Below are positions 11,823-20,085 of a stretch of 64,000 bases of DNA, one piece after another. Position numbers and translations under genes: made by a program. Under the pieces are notes generated by a model. That model worked only from the letters and a program-made list of their open reading frames with translations, was not told the DNA's origin and made no database searches. Positions within the stretch are counted from its first letter, which is position 1; every line of letters begins with the position of its first letter. The DNA comes from Actinoplanes octamycinicus (GTDB lineage: Bacteria > Actinomycetota > Actinomycetes > Mycobacteriales > Micromonosporaceae), in NCBI RefSeq assembly GCF_014205225.1, contig NZ_JACHNB010000001.1:7483501-7547500 (forward strand), in the 5' to 3' direction.

Positions 11823-11867
11823 GTTTCCTCCAGGCTCTCAGGTGATGTGCTCACCCTCGCCGAGCGA

Positions 11868-11896
11868 TCTGGAGACGCGATGGAACCCGTCTGGAG
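11868..11896 (-). promoter_or_regulatory. Probable SARP box of the core PKS operon
   Basis: Read toward the operon, three heptamers recur at exactly 11-bp steps: CTCCAGA-N4-TTCCATC-N4-CTCCAGA. SARP activators bind such direct repeats one helical turn apart, just upstream of the -10 element. The last repeat ends 46 bases before the start codon. Binding by the neighbouring SARP is inferred. Confidence 0.7.
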
Positions 11897-11921
11897 CCCG
11901 CGTCGAGGCATGAAACGGCGG

Positions 11922-11951
11922 CGCGCCCGGCCCGATCACGGGCCGGGCGCG
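11922..11951 (-). terminator. Hairpin terminator of the SARP gene
   Basis: Perfect 13-bp inverted repeat (cgcgcccggcccg / cgggccgggcgcg) around a 4-base loop, 14 bases beyond the SARP stop codon. It insulates the SARP transcript from the downstream PKS operon promoter. Confidence 0.75.
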
Positions 11952-11964
11952 TCGTCCTCGGAGG

Positions 11965-14007
11965 TCAGGCGGGATGCACCGCGGTGAGCGAGAAGGGGGA
12001 CCAGCGGAACCGGTTGGCGCTGGGCAGCGGCACCGCCGCCGAGTAGAGGCCGGACTCCTCGGCCCGGGTGATCGAGCGCAGCGCGAGCGCGGTGAGCCGG
12101 GGCAGCCGGTAGCGGTACTCCGGGAGCGAGGTGAGCGGGCGGTGGCTGGGCGTCGTGGGGGCCGGCACCTCCACCGCCAGGTTCACGTCGACGAGGTGTT
12201 CCAGGATGGTCTCCGCGGCCTCCGGCGTCTCGCCGAGCTCGTCGGCGACCGTCCGCGGCGTCCAGCCGGCCGGCCGTGCGGTGGCCATCATCCGCAGCAC
12301 CCGGCGGTGCACGTCGGGCAGGTTGCGGTAACTCAGGGCGATGCTGCCGACCAGGTTGGCCGGGCCGGCGGCCAGGTCGAGGAACATCGACTCGTCGACC
12401 CGCAGCCGGTCGCGCAGCCGGCCGGCGCTCCAGCCGGGCCGGGTCGACAGCCGGGTGGCGACGCCACGCACCACCAGCGGCAACAGGTCGCACATGGTCA
12501 GCAGCTCCTCGACCACCTCACCCTCGTCCTCGATCCGCCAGGACCCGGCGATCCCCGCGAACAGCCGCATCCCCTCCTCCAGCGTGGGCGGCGGCAGGGT
12601 GACCCGGTGCGCGCCGGCCAGGCCCTCGTGCCGGTAGCGGTTGGTGCTGACCACCGCGCAGCCGGACGAGCCGGGCAGCAGCGGCTCGAGCAGCTCGGCG
12701 CTGAGCACGTCGTCGATCACCAGCAGCACCCGCCGGTCGCCGGTCCAGCTGCGCAGCGTCCGGCTCAGGTCGGCGACGCTCTCCGGCAGCGTCTCCCGGG
12801 GCAGCCCGCACGAGCGCAGCGTGGCGGTCAGCACGTCGGCCATCCGGACGTCGCCCGAGGTGAGGCCGGAGGCGTCGACGAACAGCTGCCCGTCCGGGAA
12901 GTGCTCGCGGACCCGGTGGGCGGCCCGGACCGCGAACGTGGTCTTGCCGATCCCGGGCGGCCCGTGCACCTCGACGATCCGGGCCCCGGCGTCGCTCGGC
13001 CGGCTGGCCGTGAGCACCTGCTCCACCAGCGACAGCTCCTGCTCCCGGCCGACGAAGTCGGGGATCCCGGCCGGCAGCTGCGCCGGCGCGGTCAGCGGCC
13101 GGGCGGTGGCGGTGGCCGGGGCCGGGCGCGGCCGGACGACCGGCGCCGGCTGCTCCGCCACGGCCACCGGGGCGGCCGCGTGCGGGGTGGCGTAGAGCTT
13201 CGGGTCGTCGGCGAGGATGCCCTGGTGCAGCCGGTGCAGCGCGGCGGACGGCTCGACGCCCAGCTCCTCGACGAGCCGGCCGCGCAGCTTGCGGAAGACG
13301 TCCAGCCCCTCGGCCCGCCGGCCGCTGCGGTGCAGGGCGAGCATCAGCTGGCGGGCGAAGCCCTCGTGGGTCGGGAAGGTGCCGGCCACCCCGGCCAGCT
13401 CGTCGACGATCGCGTGGTGCCGGCCCATCTGCAGCAGCGCGCCGAACCGCCGCTCCATCGTGGTCTTGCGCCGCTCTTCCAGCTCGGTGACCCAGACCGA
13501 GAGCTGCCGGCCGACCGTGACGTCGACCAGCGCCGGGCCGCGCCACAGGGCCAGCCCGGCGTCGAAGCTCTCCACCGCCTCGGCCAGGCGGCCGGCGTCG
13601 AGCAGGGCCCGGCCCCGGCTGACCGCCCGGTCGAAGTCGTGCACGTCCACCCAGGCGTTGTCGCCGAGCCGCAACTCGTAACCGCCGACCCGGGTGAGCA
13701 GGACCGGGGCGGTCGCGTCGCCGGCCGGCCCGGGCTGCGCCGGCCGGCTCTGCTCCTCGGCCAGGCCGAGCCGGCGGCGCAACTGGTAGATGTAGGTCTG
13801 CATGGTGGTCTGCGCGCTGACCGGCGGGCTGTCCTCCCAGAGTTCCTCGGCGAGCTGCTCGACGCTGACCACCAGGTTGGCGTTCAGCACCAGGGCGGCC
13901 AGCACCCGGCGCAGCTTCGGCGCCGACGGTGTCAGGTCCCGTTTCCGCCGCACGCGCAGCGAACCCAATAACTCAATCTTGATCACTTCGCCCCCGTCCC
14001 GGCCCAT
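11965..14007 (-). CDS. SARP-family transcriptional activator with NB-ARC ATPase domain (AfsR-like)
   Basis: About 680 aa. An OmpR-type winged helix (IELLGSLRV to YIYQLRRRLGL, residues 10-82) is followed by the BTAD domain (AWVDVHDFDRAVSRG to EELGVEPSAALHRLHQ, about 120-265) and an NB-ARC ATPase with P-loop GPPGIGKTT (about 349-356) and Walker B RRVLLVIDD. The TPR tail of full AfsR is absent; the protein ends soon after the STAND helical region. ATG 14007 or GTG 13986 (better spaced GGGGGCGAA) are both plausible starts. Its own upstream region carries heptamer repeats, suggesting autoactivation. It is the likely pathway activator of the cluster. Confidence 0.9.
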   Translation of the reverse strand: MGRDGGEVIKIELLGSLRVRRKRDLTPSAPKLRRVLAALVLNANLVVSVEQLAEELWEDSPPVSAQTTMQTYIYQLRRRLGLAEEQSRPAQPGPAGDATAPVLLTRVGGYELRLGDNAWVDVHDFDRAVSRGRALLDAGRLAEAVESFDAGLALWRGPALVDVTVGRQLSVWVTELEERRKTTMERRFGALLQMGRHHAIVDELAGVAGTFPTHEGFARQLMLALHRSGRRAEGLDVFRKLRGRLVEELGVEPSAALHRLHQGILADDPKLYATPHAAAPVAVAEQPAPVVRPRPAPATATARPLTAPAQLPAGIPDFVGREQELSLVEQVLTASRPSDAGARIVEVHGPPGIGKTTFAVRAAHRVREHFPDGQLFVDASGLTSGDVRMADVLTATLRSCGLPRETLPESVADLSRTLRSWTGDRRVLLVIDDVLSAELLEPLLPGSSGCAVVSTNRYRHEGLAGAHRVTLPPPTLEEGMRLFAGIAGSWRIEDEGEVVEELLTMCDLLPLVVRGVATRLSTRPGWSAGRLRDRLRVDESMFLDLAAGPANLVGSIALSYRNLPDVHRRVLRMMATARPAGWTPRTVADELGETPEAAETILEHLVDVNLAVEVPAPTTPSHRPLTSLPEYRYRLPRLTALALRSITRAEESGLYSAAVPLPSANRFRWSPFSLTAVHPA

Positions 14008-14088
14008 CCTCGTCCCATTGACGTCCTTCACAAGGCTGTCCCTTCGGGCCGTCGCCCACACTAGCCATGGGACATTGGGCTAACAAGT

Positions 14089-14117
14089 GCTCGAGGATTG
14101 CTGGAGGGCGACTGTGA
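14089..14117 (-). promoter_or_regulatory. Probable SARP box upstream of the SARP gene
   Basis: Read toward the SARP gene: TCACAGT-N4-CTCCAGC-N4-CTCGAGC, three heptamers at 11-bp steps, ending 82 bases before ATG 14007. The central repeat equals the cluster consensus. This suggests autoregulation; the first repeat is weak. It lies in the 14008-14523 non-coding stretch, which holds no gene I can support. Confidence 0.55.
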
Positions 14118-14391
14118 ACGGGCCGATGATTTATATCCGGGAAGATGAAGCTCCGATGAAGTAGCTGGTCAGAGCCGGTTCCGGGACGTGGAGCGATGTT
14201 CGCCACAGCGCCCGGCGTCACATCGAGTGACATCGGAATGCAATTGGGAAGCCATTTTTCGGGGTCCGGATAAAGCGTCGGTCCGGACAGTTTCGTGTCC
14301 TGTCGGAATGCCTTTGGAAATGGAATAAACTTTCAGCGGGCTGTCAGCAACAGCCGCCAGCAGCGCAAAGCGTGCCGACCGGCGGGACGGG

Positions 14392-14423
14392 CCGGGGGCC
14401 GGCGCCCTCGCGCCGGCCCCCGG
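14392..14423 (-). terminator. Hairpin terminator after the asparagine-synthetase operon
   Basis: Perfect 14-bp inverted repeat (ccgggggccggcgc / gcgccggcccccgg) around a 4-base loop, 100 bases past the stop of the amidotransferase gene. It separates that operon from the SARP promoter region. Confidence 0.75.
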
Positions 14424-14462
14424 TTCACCGAACCATCGACATCAAGTTGCCGATTTCATATA

Positions 14463-14478
14463 CATGACAGCAGTCATG
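14463..14478. promoter_or_regulatory. Short perfect palindrome, possible operator
   Basis: CATGAC-N4-GTCATG, set in an AT-rich patch (TATA just before it) that stands out from the GC-rich surroundings. Its half-site resembles ATGAC in the dyad before the MarR gene at 25973. It lies between the amidotransferase stop and its terminator, an unusual place for an operator, so function is doubtful. Confidence 0.3.
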
Positions 14479-14523
14479 CGAATGGCGTCAGACACTCCGC
14501 TCGGATCACTGTCCGTGATTGGT

Positions 14524-16368
14524 TCACACTCGGAGCGTGATCGCGTAGTCGGTGAGCCAGGTGTCCAGTTGCAGCACCATCTCCATGCTGGCCCGCTCCA
14601 CCCAGGCGAACGCGCCCTCCGGCGCGGCCGCCGCGGCCAGCGCGGCCGTGGTCGCCGCCGGGTCGAGCAGCGGGGCGACCGCGGCGCCCGGGTCGCTCGC
14701 CACCTCGGCGAACCGGCGGCGCACCGCGTCGCCGTAAGCGGCCTCCTGGATCGTCGGGTAGGCGCTCTTGCGCCGCTCCAGCACCGGCCCGGGCAGCAGG
14801 TCGCCGACCGCCTCGCGGAGCAGGCCCTTCTCCCGGCCGCCGGCCCGTTTCATCGCGGCCGGGACGTTGTAGACGTACTCGATCAGCCGGTGGTCGCAGA
14901 ACGGCGGCCGCAGCTGCACGCCGGCCGCCATGCTCAGCCGGTCCGCCCGGTCCAGGTGGGTCGGCGCCCACCGGGTCAGCGCCAGGTAGGTGACCTCCCG
15001 GGCCCGCCGCTCCGGGGCGGTCGCGCCGGGCAGGTGCGACACCTCGGCCAGCGCGTCCCGGTAGTGCCCGTCGGCGTACCCCAGGAAGTCCAGCTCCTTG
15101 CGCAGCGACAGGTCGATCAGCGAGCAGCCCAGACCACCGGCCGCCGCGTCGTGGCCGCGCTCGAACGAGACCCACGGGAAGGTGGTCGAGTTGCTGTGCT
15201 CCGGGTCGTACGCCCAGAAGTAGCCGTCGAAGACCTCGTCGGCGGTCTCGCCGGAGAGCACCGCGCGGCGGCCCTGCTCGCCGAGCCGGCGGAAGAACAG
15301 CAGCAGCGACGCGTCCATGTCGCCGAGCGGCGACGGCGCGTCCTGCGCGGCCATCGCGGCCCGGTGCAGCCCCGGGTCGGTCAGCTCGGCCAGGTCCACC
15401 AGGATCTCGGTGTGCCGGGTGCCGACGTGCTCGGCCACCATCGCGGCGAACGGCGCGTCCGGCGTGGCCCGCATCGTCGGGTGCGGCTGGAAGTTCTCGG
15501 TGTACCCGGCGAAGTTCACCGAGTACGACCGCAGCCCGGCGTCCTCACGGGCGGCCAGGGCGGTCAGCGCGCTGGAGTCGATGCCGCCGGAGAGCATCGC
15601 GTCCACCGGCAGGTCACCGCGCCGATGGCTGGACACCGCCTCGGTCAGCAGCCGCCGCACGGTGCCGACGGTGGCCGGCAGGTCGTCCCGGTGCTCCGCC
15701 GCCGCCAGGGACCAGTACCGCTGCTGGGTCAGGCCGCGGCTGCCGAACCGGACGCAGTGCCCCGGCCGTACCTCGGAGATGTCCTGGAAGACGGTCGTGC
15801 CGGGCAGCTTGCCGTGGGCGAACAGCTCGCGCAGCCCGTCGGCGTCCACCACCGGGTCGACGGCCGGGTGCGCGAACAGCGCCTTCGGCTCGGATCCGAC
15901 CAGCAGGCCGGCGTCGCGCCGGGTGTAGCAGAGCGGCTTGACCCCGAGCCGGTCGCGGACCAGCAGCAGCTCCTCCCGGCGCGGGTCCCAGACGACGATC
16001 GCGAACATCCCCTCCAGCCGGGACGCGAAGTCGGCGCCCCACTCCACATAGGCCGCCAGGGCCACCTCCGCGTCCCCGCCGCCGCGGTACCAGTGCCCGC
16101 GTCCGTGCAGGTCCCGCCGCAGCTCCTCGTGGTTGTAGATCATCCCGTCGAGCATCAGGACGGCCCGGTCCGGCGCCACCGCCGGCTGCGCGCTGCCGGC
16201 CGGATCGACCGCCGCGAGCCGCTGCGCGGCGAACGCGACGTGCGGCGCCGACCACTCCCCCTCGCCGTCCGGGCCGCGGTGGCGCAGCCGCCGCGACATC
16301 TCCCGGACGATCGCCGGGTGCACCACGTCCTCCCGGCCGAAGTCCACCCACGCTGCCAGTCCGCTCAT
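14524..16368 (-). CDS. Asparagine-synthetase-like amidotransferase with degenerate glutaminase site
   Basis: A 614-aa two-domain protein. The N-terminal Ntn glutaminase domain (1-210) has Ser at position 2 (MSGLAAW) where the nucleophilic Cys should be, and DGM at 74-76 where glutamine-binding NGE is expected. RHRGPDGEGE is kept. The C-terminal synthetase domain is intact, with the ATP loop LSGGIDSS at 259-266. In aromatic polyketide clusters such proteins (OxyD and FdmV class) make amides or lactams. Loss of the glutaminase residues suggests free ammonia or an amine as donor, or a beta-lactam-synthetase-like condensation. It overlaps the next gene upstream by ATGA. Confidence 0.9.
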   Translation of the reverse strand: MSGLAAWVDFGREDVVHPAIVREMSRRLRHRGPDGEGEWSAPHVAFAAQRLAAVDPAGSAQPAVAPDRAVLMLDGMIYNHEELRRDLHGRGHWYRGGGDAEVALAAYVEWGADFASRLEGMFAIVVWDPRREELLLVRDRLGVKPLCYTRRDAGLLVGSEPKALFAHPAVDPVVDADGLRELFAHGKLPGTTVFQDISEVRPGHCVRFGSRGLTQQRYWSLAAAEHRDDLPATVGTVRRLLTEAVSSHRRGDLPVDAMLSGGIDSSALTALAAREDAGLRSYSVNFAGYTENFQPHPTMRATPDAPFAAMVAEHVGTRHTEILVDLAELTDPGLHRAAMAAQDAPSPLGDMDASLLLFFRRLGEQGRRAVLSGETADEVFDGYFWAYDPEHSNSTTFPWVSFERGHDAAAGGLGCSLIDLSLRKELDFLGYADGHYRDALAEVSHLPGATAPERRAREVTYLALTRWAPTHLDRADRLSMAAGVQLRPPFCDHRLIEYVYNVPAAMKRAGGREKGLLREAVGDLLPGPVLERRKSAYPTIQEAAYGDAVRRRFAEVASDPGAAVAPLLDPAATTAALAAAAAPEGAFAWVERASMEMVLQLDTWLTDYAITLRV

Positions 16369-16847
16369 CGCTGTTCCTCCTCCAGCCGCACCTCGACCAG
16401 CGACAGGCCGCAGCGGCGGACCGCGTCGCGGACCTCCTCGCCGGTCGGGGTGCGATCCACGTTGATGATGATGCCGAGCCGGCGTTCCGCGTCGGTCCGG
16501 CCATATTCGCTGATCAGCCGGGCGTAACCGGCCACCGTGGCGTCAAGCGACTCGACCAGCCGCAGCTCGGCCGGCCGGCGCCGGCCCCGCCAGGTGAGCG
16601 CCGCGGTCGTCCCGCCGGCGAAGTTGTGCCGCCACCGGCTGCCGGTGGCGAGGTGCAGGGCGCCGCCGATCCGGTGCAGGCCGGCCACCACCTCCAGGTC
16701 CCGGCCGGTACGCCGGCCCCGGAAGTGCAGCAACACCAGCCGCTCCCCCATCGGGCCCGGGTCCGGTCCGGCCAGCCGCGCCCGGATCGCCTCGTCCCGC
16801 TGGTGCGGCGCCGGGACGTTGCGCACGATCGCCGGCGCGGTCACCAC
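16365..16847 (-). CDS. Small protein resembling the deazaflavin-dependent nitroreductase (DUF385) fold
   Basis: About 160 aa. The central block ERLVLLHFRGRRTGRDLEVV followed by GALHLATGSRWRHNFAGG and a TWRGRRRPAELR strand resembles the split-barrel F420/FMN nitroreductase (DUF385, Ddn-like) proteins. The C-terminal helix LGIIINVDRTPTGEEV is less typical. It lies between the DUF1772 protein and the amidotransferase in one operon, overlapping both (GTGGTGA and ATGA). A reductive or oxidative tailoring role with a deazaflavin is plausible but unproven. GTG 16847 or 16844 may be the start. Confidence 0.7.
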   Translation of the reverse strand: MVTAPAIVRNVPAPHQRDEAIRARLAGPDPGPMGERLVLLHFRGRRTGRDLEVVAGLHRIGGALHLATGSRWRHNFAGGTTAALTWRGRRRPAELRLVESLDATVAGYARLISEYGRTDAERRLGIIINVDRTPTGEEVRDAVRRCGLSLVEVRLEEEQR

Positions 16848-17305
16848 GGCGTCACCACCGCGGCGGCGGCCAGCACGCAGGCGGTCACCGCGAACGTGGT
16901 GCGCAGCAGGTTCCAGCCGCGCCAGCGCCGCCGCGGATCGGCCCAGGAGTCGTCCACCCGGGCCGGATCGGTGCGCTTGACCCGCCGGTTGATCGGCACG
17001 TTGCCGAGCTGGGACACCAGGGCGACGCCGGCCAGGGCGACCGCCACCCCGGCCAGCAGCGCGGTCCGGGCGCCGTCGTCGCTGCGCGCCGCCAGGGTCA
17101 CCGCGGACCCGAACGAGGCCAGGTTGATCAGCGGCATGACCCGGTCGTAGCGGCGGCCGAGCAGCTGATGGGTGACCACGTAGCGGTCCGGCGTCATCGC
17201 GGCCAGCGCCGGGACGACGCTGAGCGCCACCGCGAACAGGACCCCGGCCAGAAGTCCGGAGCCGGTCAGCACGGTCATCGTGAGGGTCCGGTCCACCAAG
17301 CTCAT
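16841..17305 (-). CDS. DUF1772 membrane protein, anthrone-oxygenase-like
   Basis: A 154-aa protein with four predicted membrane helices (MTVLTGSGLLAGVLFAVAL, VMPLINLASFGSAVTL, ALLAGVAVALAGVALV, FAVTACVLAAAAVV). The NVPINRRV loop is typical of DUF1772, the family of fungal and bacterial anthrone oxygenases. ATG 17305 has a strong GGAGGAGG site; a longer in-frame reading gives no family match. It is the first gene of the operon 17305 to 14524, downstream of heptamer repeats. It probably oxidises an anthrone to an anthraquinone, perhaps complementing the ABM proteins. Confidence 0.85.
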   Translation of the reverse strand: MSLVDRTLTMTVLTGSGLLAGVLFAVALSVVPALAAMTPDRYVVTHQLLGRRYDRVMPLINLASFGSAVTLAARSDDGARTALLAGVAVALAGVALVSQLGNVPINRRVKRTDPARVDDSWADPRRRWRGWNLLRTTFAVTACVLAAAAVVTPW

Positions 17306-17367
17306 GCGCGCCTCCTCCACGGCCCGGCCGGGCGGCCGGGCGCTTCGGTCCCAGCCTGGCAACCGGT

Positions 17368-17396
17368 GCTCGGGCTCGGCTGGAGCGCGACTGGAA
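17368..17396 (-). promoter_or_regulatory. Probable SARP box of the DUF1772-amidotransferase operon
   Basis: Read toward the operon: TTCCAGT-N4-CTCCAGC-N4-CCCGAGC, 11-bp steps, ending 63 bases before ATG 17305. It sits between the terminator of the preceding gene and the new start, as expected for an activator site. Confidence 0.65.
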
Positions 17397-17403
17397 ACGA
17401 TCA

Positions 17404-17434
17404 ATGGCTCCTCCCGCCGCGCGGGAGGAGCCAT
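17404..17434 (-). terminator. Hairpin terminator after flavoprotein hydroxylase 1
   Basis: Perfect 14-bp inverted repeat (atggctcctcccgc / gcgggaggagccat) with a 3-base loop, 17 bases after the hydroxylase stop at 17451. Confidence 0.8.
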
Positions 17435-17450
17435 CGCCGGGCTGCCGGGT

Positions 17451-18989
17451 TCAGACGGCCAGGACCGTCCGCAGCGCCTCGGTGAGCGCGCCGGCCGGGT
17501 CGGCCGGGCGACGGGCCGCCCGCCACGCCACGAAGCCGTCCGGGCGGACCAGCGCCGCGCCGCCGGGGGCCAGGCCGTACCGGTCCCGGAAGCCGGGCAC
17601 CCCGGGGTCGATCACGTGCGCCTCGACCGGCACGCCGAACTTCGCCGCGGCGGCGGCCGCGGCCGCCGTCCAGTCCGGCTCCGCGCCGGCGGCGAGCACC
17701 ACGAAGTCCCGGCCGAACAGGTCGATCGTCGAGCGGTCGCCGAGGACGACGTGCGGCGCGCGGGCGCCGGGCCGGCCGTCCGGCGCGAACGGGTCCTCCA
17801 GCGTGCCGTCCGGATAGCGGTAGCCGAACGTCATGGTCTCCTCGCTGACCATCGCGGCGGCCACGTCCTCGTAGCGCTTGCCCTCCCGGATCGCGAACCG
17901 CAGCATGGCCTGCTCGACGGTGCGCTCGGCGACCGGCCGGCGCTCGGCGTCGTAGGTGTCCAGCAGGCCCGGTCCGGCCACCCCGCGGTGCACCAGCGCC
18001 AGCTTCCAGGCCAGGTTGTAGGCGTCCTGGATCCCGGTGCTGGCCCCGAACGCCCCGGTCGGCGGCATCACGTGCGCGGCGTCGCCGGCCACCAGCACCC
18101 GCCCGTCGCGCATCCGGTCGGCCACCCGGGCGGAGATGTCCCAGCCCGGCCGGCTGCCGCCGGCGATCGTCACGGCCAGGTCCGGCACCCCGACCGCGGC
18201 CCGGACGATCGCCACGCACCGCTCGTCGTCGAAGTCCTCGACCCGCTGCCCGCGGTCCGGGAAGTAGGACACGTTCATCACCCAGCGCCGGTCGTTGTCC
18301 AGCGGGATGATCGTGCCGCGCACCTCGTCGTTGTTCACGTAGGCCGCGATGATCCGCCGGCCGCGCAGCGCCTCGGTGAGGTCGGCGTCGAAGAAGAAGC
18401 TGACCAGCTCGGTGATCACCCCGGGGCCGTGGTGGCCGATGCCGAGCAGCGCCCGCAGCGGGCTGCGGCTGCCGTCGGCGGCGACCAGGTAGTCCGCGGT
18501 GACCTGGTACTCCCGGCTGGCGGACCGCTCCCGCAGGGTGGCCCGGACGCCGTCGCCGTCCTGGCGGAGCGCGACCAGCTCGGTGCCGAACCGGACGTCC
18601 GCGCCGACCTCCTCGGCACGCCGGCGCAGGATCGGCTCCAGCTGGTTCTGGTCGATCAGGGTCCAGCCGGCCGGACTGATCCGGTCGATCGCCTCCGGGG
18701 TGGCGTTCGGCATCCGGACCCGCTCCCGGCCGGCCAGCGTCTCCACGTGCACCAGGTCGGTGTTGCCGGAGATCGGCGACCGGCCGGCCCGGACCGCGTC
18801 GGCCATCCCGACCGCGCCGAAGACCTCCATGGTGCGCGGGTTGATCGCCCGTGCCTTGGGGTGCTCGGAGGTGCCCGGGTGCCGTTCCACCAGGGTGGCG
18901 GAGACGCCGTGCCAGGCCAGGAAGACGGCGGTGGACAGGCCGGTGAGCCCGCCGCCGACGATCAGCACCGGGGTGTGGCGGTCAGTCAT
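17451..18989 (-). CDS. FAD-dependent aromatic polyketide hydroxylase 1
   Basis: A 512-aa class A flavoprotein monooxygenase (RdmE/PgaE type). FAD contacts are LIVGGGLTGLSTAVFL, the DG-type motif and LVAGDAAHVMPPTGAFG. A thioredoxin-like C-terminal domain follows, ending DGFVAWRAARRP, as in polyketide hydroxylases. It uses NAD(P)H and O2 to hydroxylate or Baeyer-Villiger-cleave aromatic rings. Its start lies 8 bases inside the preceding methyltransferase gene, so the two are cotranscribed. Its ring position is unknown. Confidence 0.92.
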   Translation of the reverse strand: MTDRHTPVLIVGGGLTGLSTAVFLAWHGVSATLVERHPGTSEHPKARAINPRTMEVFGAVGMADAVRAGRSPISGNTDLVHVETLAGRERVRMPNATPEAIDRISPAGWTLIDQNQLEPILRRRAEEVGADVRFGTELVALRQDGDGVRATLRERSASREYQVTADYLVAADGSRSPLRALLGIGHHGPGVITELVSFFFDADLTEALRGRRIIAAYVNNDEVRGTIIPLDNDRRWVMNVSYFPDRGQRVEDFDDERCVAIVRAAVGVPDLAVTIAGGSRPGWDISARVADRMRDGRVLVAGDAAHVMPPTGAFGASTGIQDAYNLAWKLALVHRGVAGPGLLDTYDAERRPVAERTVEQAMLRFAIREGKRYEDVAAAMVSEETMTFGYRYPDGTLEDPFAPDGRPGARAPHVVLGDRSTIDLFGRDFVVLAAGAEPDWTAAAAAAAAKFGVPVEAHVIDPGVPGFRDRYGLAPGGAALVRPDGFVAWRAARRPADPAGALTEALRTVLAV

Positions 18990-20004
18990 GGTCGCCCCCG
19001 GGACGCCGTCCGACGACCAGGGTGTGCGTGCCGAGCAGCGGCCGGTCGCCGCCGTCGGTGAAGCCGGCCGCGGTCACCCAGGCCCGGCAGTCGGCCACCC
19101 GGTACTCGCCGCCGTCCGGGCTGACCAGCCGCATGTGCAGGCTGCTGAGCAGCCGGTCGGCGTTGCGCCGGCCGTCGTCGATCATCCGGTCGTAGATCAG
19201 CACCGCGCCGCCGGGGCGGACCGCCTCGAACACCCGGCGGAGCAGCGCCCGGGACCGGTCGGCGTCGAAGCCGTGCAGGATGTGACCGAGAACGATCACG
19301 TCGGCGGACGGGATCGGGTCGGTGAAGAAGTCACCGGCGGTGAAAGCGATCCGCCCGGTCAGGCCCAGCCGGCCGATGTGCTCGTCGAAGATCGGCGCGG
19401 TCCGGGGCAGGTCGTAGCAGGTCGCCTCCAGGTGCGGATGGCGCTCCACCAGCACCGCCGCCAGGTTGCCGCGGGCGCCGCCGAGGTCCACGAACGACTT
19501 GTAGCCGCTCCAGTCGACCGCCTCGGCCAGTTCCACGCCCATCCGGTCGCTGAACGCGTCCAGCCCCTTCAGGAACCGTTTCATCTTCTCCGGGTCGGCG
19601 TGCCGGTCGCCGACGAAGCCGCCCTTGTCCGGGTCGAGGTGCTGCGGCTCGCCGGTCCGCAGCGCCTCGGTCAGCCGCCCCCACGTGCCGTACAGCGTCT
19701 CGTTGGTCAGATCGATGAACCCGCCCAGGTAGGTGTCCCGGTCCTGGACCAGGTAGGTGTCGGCGAGCGGGGTGTTGCGGTACCGGCCGTCCTCGCGGGC
19801 CAGCAGCCCGAGCCCGGCCAGCGCGTCGAGGAAGTCGGTGGCCAGCCGCGGGTGCAGCCCGGCCGCGGCGGCCAGCTCGCCGGCGTCCAGCGGGCCGGCC
19901 GCGAGCGCCGTGAAGACGTCCAGCTGCACCGCGCTGTGCAGGACCTTGGCGCCACAGTCGGCGATGGTGAGGCGGATGAGTGGACCGGGGTCGGTGGTGG
20001 TCAC
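18982..20004 (-). CDS. SAM-dependent O-methyltransferase (TcmO/DmpM type)
   Basis: A 340-aa plant-type class I O-methyltransferase. An N-terminal winged-helix dimerisation domain (LHSAVQLDVFTALAAGPL, AGLHPRLATDFLDALAGLG) precedes the SAM fold: FVDLGGARGNLAAVL (motif I), VIVLGHILHGFD and GGAVLIYDRMIDD. GTG 20004 is preceded by GGAGGAATCGC; longer reading upstream is out of family. It probably methylates a phenol of the polyketide. It is the first gene of the pair with hydroxylase 1 and sits behind a three-repeat SARP box. Confidence 0.92.
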   Translation of the reverse strand: MTTTDPGPLIRLTIADCGAKVLHSAVQLDVFTALAAGPLDAGELAAAAGLHPRLATDFLDALAGLGLLAREDGRYRNTPLADTYLVQDRDTYLGGFIDLTNETLYGTWGRLTEALRTGEPQHLDPDKGGFVGDRHADPEKMKRFLKGLDAFSDRMGVELAEAVDWSGYKSFVDLGGARGNLAAVLVERHPHLEATCYDLPRTAPIFDEHIGRLGLTGRIAFTAGDFFTDPIPSADVIVLGHILHGFDADRSRALLRRVFEAVRPGGAVLIYDRMIDDGRRNADRLLSSLHMRLVSPDGGEYRVADCRAWVTAAGFTDGGDRPLLGTHTLVVGRRPGGDHD

Positions 20005-20056
20005 GCGATTCCTCCGATGGTGCGGGTACTCGGACCGGCACACCGTCGTGCACCGG

Positions 20057-20085
20057 GGTGGAAGAGGGCTGGAACGCCGCTGGAT
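20057..20085 (-). promoter_or_regulatory. Probable SARP box of the methyltransferase-hydroxylase operon
   Basis: The clearest repeat set in the window, read toward the operon: ATCCAGC-N4-TTCCAGC-N4-TTCCACC, exact 11-bp steps, ending 53 bases before GTG 20004. The first repeat touches the stop codon of the SDR gene. Confidence 0.75.

Noticed and set aside
14524..16368. Primary-metabolism asparagine synthetase
   Set aside because: Placed in a coupled polyketide operon and lacking the glutaminase nucleophile, so a tailoring amidotransferase is more likely.
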